In this document: positions 5,350 to 8,218 of the stretch, in pieces
Numbering within the stretch: position 1 is the first letter of the stretch
Layout of the letters: each line of letters opens with the position of its first letter
Source: DASQGA01 sp038209555
Lineage (GTDB): Bacteria; Actinomycetota; Thermoleophilia; Gaiellales; Gaiellaceae
Assembly (NCBI GenBank): GCA_038209555.1
Contig: JBBQXP010000113.1
Location: forward strand, 1 to 8,218
DNA: 8,218 bases
Reading direction: 5' to 3'
Notes under the pieces: generated by a model
What the model saw: only the letters and a program-made list of their open reading frames with translations
Databases searched by the model: none
Told to the model about the DNA's origin: nothing
Made by a program: the position numbers and the translations under genes

Positions 5350-5379
5350 CGATCGACAATTTGCCGGCCGCGCCAACTT

Positions 5380-5401
5380 CCGATCAACCATCTAGCCTGG
5401 G
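5380..5401 (+). promoter_or_regulatory. Promoter element upstream of dgt-dnaG
   Basis: CCGATCAACCATC (5380-5392) runs into the -10-like TAGCCT (5393-5398) and GGG. The same 22-bp arrangement with three differences precedes tRNA-Asn at 8117-8138. No TTGACA-like -35 is visible, so the conserved block just upstream of the hexamer may replace it or bind a factor. The predicted transcription start is near 5405, leaving a leader of about 17 bases before dgt. Confidence 0.6.
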
Positions 5402-5421
5402 ATCGTGACGGCCCTGGAACC

Positions 5422-6417
5422 ATGCCGAACCTAGCCGGGAAGGTCGCCGACGCCTTCCCCGCGCTGGTCCGGGAGCACGAGGAGAGCTGGCTCTCCCCGC
5501 TTGCGGTGCGCTCCTACGAGACGGCGGGCCGGGCGTTCGAGGAGGAGGAGGAGTGCCGGCTCCGGACGCCGTTCCAACGCGACCGGGACCGGATCGTCCA
5601 CTCCAAGAGCTTTCGCCGGCTCAAGTACAAGACGCAGGTCTTCATCGACCCGAAGGGCGACCACTACCGCACCAGGCTCACCCACACCCTCGAGGCCGCG
5701 GGCATCTCGCGCGGGGTCGCGCGCGCACTTCGCCTGAACGAGGATCTCACCGAGGCGATCGCGGTCGGCCACGACCTCGGACACGCGCCCTTCGGCCACG
5801 TCGGGGAGGAGGCGTTGGACGCCGCGCTCGCGGAGCGCTTCGGCGGCCGCTTCCGGCACAACGAGCAGTCTCTTCGTGTCGTCGAGGTGCTCGAGCGCGA
5901 CGGCCGTGGCCTGAACCTGACCATGGAGGTTCGCGACGGCATCCTGAACCACACAGGCCAGGGAGCACCTTCGACGCTGGAGGGAAAGATCGTCCGGCTG
6001 GTCGACCGCGTTGCGTACATCAACCACGACATCGACGACGCTCTGCGTGCCGGTTTCCTCCGTCAGGAAGATCTGCCCACCGAGGAGATAGCCCTCCTAG
6101 GGGAGCGCGGGTCACGTCGGATCGACACGCTCGTGCACGACATCGTAGAAGCCTCCGCCGAGGCGGGGGACATCGTCCAGAGCGACGAGGTCGGGCATGC
6201 GATGCTGAACCTTCGTGCCTTCATGTTCGAGCGCGTCTACCTGGGTCCGGCCGCTCGCGAGCAGCGGGAGCTCGCGGTCGCGACGATTCACAGGATCTTC
6301 GACCACCTCGCCGACCACCCGGAGGACCTCCCTGCCGGCCGACCCGGCGAGCTTCGCGAGCGGATCACCGACTACGTCTCGGGCATGACCGACCGCTTCG
6401 CCCTGGCATGGCGCTGA
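5422..6417 (+). CDS. dgt: Deoxyguanosinetriphosphate triphosphohydrolase-like protein (HD-domain dNTPase)
   Basis: A 331-residue HD-superfamily enzyme that splits dNTPs to the deoxynucleoside and tripolyphosphate, thus tuning DNA precursor pools. Motifs: RTPFQRDRDRIVHS-KSFRRLKYKTQVF (48-74), the metal ligands His88 (RLTHTLE), His117-Asp118 (GHDLGHAPFGHVGE) and Asp203 (YINHDIDDALRAG), and a late helical part to about 325. It is of the shorter, about 330-residue actinobacterial type, not the 500-residue E. coli Dgt. The ATG at 5422 is preferred because homology begins soon after it and GGA lies nearby; the frame is open 39 codons further, but that stretch crosses the SDR stop region and the promoter. 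It overlaps dnaG by 10 bases, so the two are almost surely cotranscribed and translationally coupled. Confidence 0.93.
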   Translation: MPNLAGKVADAFPALVREHEESWLSPLAVRSYETAGRAFEEEEECRLRTPFQRDRDRIVHSKSFRRLKYKTQVFIDPKGDHYRTRLTHTLEAAGISRGVARALRLNEDLTEAIAVGHDLGHAPFGHVGEEALDAALAERFGGRFRHNEQSLRVVEVLERDGRGLNLTMEVRDGILNHTGQGAPSTLEGKIVRLVDRVAYINHDIDDALRAGFLRQEDLPTEEIALLGERGSRRIDTLVHDIVEASAEAGDIVQSDEVGHAMLNLRAFMFERVYLGPAAREQRELAVATIHRIFDHLADHPEDLPAGRPGELRERITDYVSGMTDRFALAWR

Positions 6418-8051
6418 TCGTCAAGTCGTCGATCGAGCGGGTCGTCGACGCAGCCGACATCGTTGAGCTCGTCTCGGCTCGCACGCCTCTCCGCAGGGTC
6501 GGTGCTCGCTGGACGGGCCGTTGTCCCTTCCACGAGGAGCGGACGCCGAGCTTTTCCGTGAACCCGCACGACAAGCTCTTCTACTGCTTCGGGTGCGGGA
6601 AGGGCGGCGACCTGATCTCGTTCGTGCGCGAGACGGAGGGTCTCGACTTCGCCGAGGCAGTCGAGTGGCTCGCAGACCGGACGGGCATCCAGCTCGAGTA
6701 CGAGGAAAGCTCACCCCGGGCCGAGGCCGGCCGCCGCCGGCGCGACCGGCTGCAGGCGCTGCTCGAGTCCGCCGCGGTCTTCTACGGACGTTACCTCTGG
6801 GAGTCCGATGCGGGAGCTCCTGTCCGGGAGTACCTGGTCGAGCGGGGACTTCACGAGGAGATCGCGAAGGAGTTCCGGCTGGGGCTCTCTCCGGGAGGCA
6901 CGACTCTCGCCGCCAAGGCGCGGGAGAAGGGCTTCACGAACGAGGAGCTCACAGCGGCCGGGCTCGTCAACCGCCGCGGGAACGACTACTTCGCCGGCAG
7001 GCTGACCTTCGCCCTCGCGGACCCGCGGGGGCGCGTGGTTGGATTCGGCGCTCGCCGGCTCTCGGAGAGCGATCCGATCCCCGCGAAATACGTGAACTCT
7101 CCCGAGGGCGAGCTCTTCCACAAGGCATCGCTCGTCTACGGACTGGACCGGGCACGCGCCTCGATCGCCAAGGAGGACCGCGCGGTCGTCGTCGAGGGCT
7201 ACACGGATGTGCTCGCGCTCCACCAGGCAGGGCTCAGGACCGCAGTCGCGTCGATGGGGACAGCCTTGACGCCGGCCCAGCTCAAGGAGCTGCGCCGGCT
7301 CACCCCGCGGCTCTACCTCTGCTTCGACGCCGACGCGCCCGGCGAGGCGGCGACGCTCAGGGGCATGGACCTCGCCTACCGCGACTTCGACGAAGTTCGG
7401 GTCGTGCCGCTCGCGCCGGGATCCGATCCAGCCGAGGAGGCCGAGCGCTTCGCGGAGCGCCTCGACCAGGCGGAGCCGTACCCGCGCTACCGGGTGAAGC
7501 TGGAGATCGATGCGTCCAAGAGCAAGGCGGAGGCCTTCGCGCGTGTGCGCGAGGTCCTGAGCGGGTTCGACCAGAACACGGAGTGGATGGACGCGATTCA
7601 GTACGCCGCCAACAGCCTCGACCTCCCACCGGATCTCCACCGCGAGCTGGCACCGCGTGCCTCGCGGCGGACCGGCGAGATCTCGCGGAAGGTCCTCGAG
7701 GCAGGCGACCGGCTCGAGCGGGACGCACTGGCGGGCGCGATCGCCCATCCGTCGCTGGTCGAGGTGCTCGCCGAGCTTTCGGATGACCACTTCGACACGG
7801 AGCTCCACCGCAAACTTCGCGAGTACGTCGTCATGGGAGGGGAGACGGACGCGGAGATCCTGCCGGCGCTAGCCGAGCTGGACGCGCGGGCTGCGGCCGA
7901 GGGAATCGACGAGGAGACAGCCAAGCAACTGCTCCTCCGGCTCCGGGAACGGCAGCTGCGCCGCGAGCTCGCCGAAGCCGAGCCGGAGCGGCTCGAAGCG
8001 CTCCAGGAGCAGCTTCAGAAGGTGCGAGCAGCAGCGGGCGAGCCCGTCTAG
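6408..8051 (+). CDS. dnaG: DNA primase DnaG
   Basis: A 547-residue replicative primase that makes RNA primers at the fork with the DnaB helicase. The N-terminal zinc-binding domain carries Cys39, His42, Cys60 and Cys63 (CPFH...YCFGCGKGGD). The RNA polymerase domain has GRLTFALADPRGRVVGFGAR (197-216) and KYVNSPEGELFHK (227-239). The Toprim core has Glu263 (VVEGYTD), ASMGTALT (281-288) and Asp307/Asp309 (CFDADAPGEAA). The next acidic motif reads SDPAEE, where E. coli has DPD. The C-terminal part, from about 433, is a helical region that should bind DnaB; it ends in a charged helix. The length is a little under the E. coli 581. The ATG at 6408 lies inside the end of dgt in another frame. A tRNA-Asn follows 94 bases later. 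Confidence 0.97.
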   Translation: MALIVKSSIERVVDAADIVELVSARTPLRRVGARWTGRCPFHEERTPSFSVNPHDKLFYCFGCGKGGDLISFVRETEGLDFAEAVEWLADRTGIQLEYEESSPRAEAGRRRRDRLQALLESAAVFYGRYLWESDAGAPVREYLVERGLHEEIAKEFRLGLSPGGTTLAAKAREKGFTNEELTAAGLVNRRGNDYFAGRLTFALADPRGRVVGFGARRLSESDPIPAKYVNSPEGELFHKASLVYGLDRARASIAKEDRAVVVEGYTDVLALHQAGLRTAVASMGTALTPAQLKELRRLTPRLYLCFDADAPGEAATLRGMDLAYRDFDEVRVVPLAPGSDPAEEAERFAERLDQAEPYPRYRVKLEIDASKSKAEAFARVREVLSGFDQNTEWMDAIQYAANSLDLPPDLHRELAPRASRRTGEISRKVLEAGDRLERDALAGAIAHPSLVEVLAELSDDHFDTELHRKLREYVVMGGETDAEILPALAELDARAAAEGIDEETAKQLLLRLRERQLRRELAEAEPERLEALQEQLQKVRAAAGEPV

Positions 8052-8058
8052 CGGCGCT

Positions 8059-8129
8059 GATGGTTGGTTGGTAATTGGCGTGCCCGCGGGGCCGTCATCC
8101 GAGGGTGCGGTAGTTGCCGACCAACCATC
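8059..8129. repeat. Long inverted repeat between dnaG and tRNA-Asn
   Basis: The 13 bases at 8059-8071 (GATGGTTGGTTGG) pair with 8117-8129 (CCGACCAACCATC) with one G-T wobble. The pairing can extend to 19 positions (8077/8111) with further wobbles. The loop is 33 bases and holds its own CCCGCGGG palindrome. It begins seven bases after the dnaG stop and its right arm is the upstream half of the tRNA promoter element. It may be a terminator for dnaG, an operator for the tRNA gene, or both. Confidence 0.6.
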
Positions 8130-8138
8130 TAAACTGGG
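8117..8138 (+). promoter_or_regulatory. Promoter element of tRNA-Asn
   Basis: CCGACCAACCATC (8117-8129) is followed by the -10-like TAAACT (8130-8135) and GGG, matching the dgt element at 19 of 22 positions. Expected transcription start is near 8142, only about four bases before the mature tRNA. That short leader is consistent with a tRNA promoter. Confidence 0.6.
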
Positions 8139-8145
8139 CCAGCTT

Positions 8146-8218
8146 TCCCCGGTAGCTCAATTGGCAGAGCATCCGGCTGTTAACCGGAGGGTTGCTGGTT
8201 CGAGTCCAGCCCGGGGAG
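8146..8218 (+). tRNA. tRNA-Asn (GTT anticodon)
   Basis: A complete cloverleaf can be drawn. The acceptor stem is TCCCCGG (8146-8152) with CCGGGGA (8211-8217), and the discriminator is G8218. The D stem is GCTC (8155-8158) with GAGC (8167-8170). The anticodon stem is TCCGG (8172-8176) with CCGGA (8184-8188), and the loop CTGTTAA places GTT at 8179-8181. A five-base variable region precedes the T stem GCTGG (8194-8198) with CCAGC (8206-8210) and the TTCGAGT loop. The window ends on the discriminator base, so whether CCA is encoded cannot be seen. Confidence 0.97.

Noticed and set aside
5305..5421. 39-codon extension of dgt
   Set aside because: It overlaps the SDR gene end and crosses the likely promoter; its sequence looks unlike a dNTPase N-terminus.
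5553..6407. A continuous frame of 285 codons upstream of and in frame with dnaG, giving an apparent 832-residue protein
   Set aside because: It lies wholly in another frame of dgt, is rich in Arg/Pro as expected of a shadow frame, and true DnaG similarity starts at the ATG at 6408 with the usual MALIVKSSIERV-type N-terminus.
6521..7808. Long open frames of 421 codons (plus) and 365 codons (minus) across dnaG
   Set aside because: These are compositional shadows of dnaG in high-GC DNA with no recognisable domain; the dnaG frame has all expected motifs.

Overview
The window looks like chromosomal DNA of a high-GC actinobacterium (Actinomycetota). The evidence is strong G/C preference at third codon positions, frequent GTG starts, -10-like TANNNT boxes placed so that several genes could be leaderless, and a dgt-dnaG-tRNA-Asn block of the kind I recall from Actinobacteria. 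A deep lineage such as Thermoleophilia is possible, but this is a guess from style and not a demonstrated placement.

Layout. Bases 1-429 are the 3' end of a 23S rRNA gene, a short spacer with a hairpin, and a complete 5S rRNA, closed by a 12-bp hairpin terminator. Bases 476-4513 form a minus-strand block read toward the rRNA operon. In transcription order it holds a secreted CAP-domain protein, a histidine phosphatase, a 99-codon ORF of uncertain status, a secreted metallophosphoesterase, an 84-codon conserved-looking small protein, and an HtpX-like membrane protease. Opposite the 99-codon ORF, on the plus strand, lies what appears to be the remnant of a small secreted-protein domain (CYWERL...CGTW). 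Bases 4559-8218 form a plus-strand block: an SDR oxidoreductase, dgt (HD-domain dNTPase), dnaG (primase, overlapping dgt by 10 nt) and tRNA-Asn(GTT), whose last base is the last base of the window.

How it fits together. The plus block is housekeeping: nucleotide-pool control and primer synthesis in one coupled operon, followed by a tRNA whose promoter-like box is nearly the same as that of dgt-dnaG. The minus block is a set of mostly singly transcribed envelope and secreted functions.

The most interesting signals are small. (i) A box of the form TA(A/G)NNT sits 6-7 nt before the start codon of four genes, suggesting leaderless transcription. (ii) Two otherwise unrelated small ORFs 1.7 kb apart share the same nine-codon start, a 27-bp repeat with two mismatches. 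(iii) A 22-bp element is shared by the dgt and tRNA-Asn promoters and is flanked upstream by inverted copies. I see no IS element, CRISPR array, phage gene or obvious new defence system.
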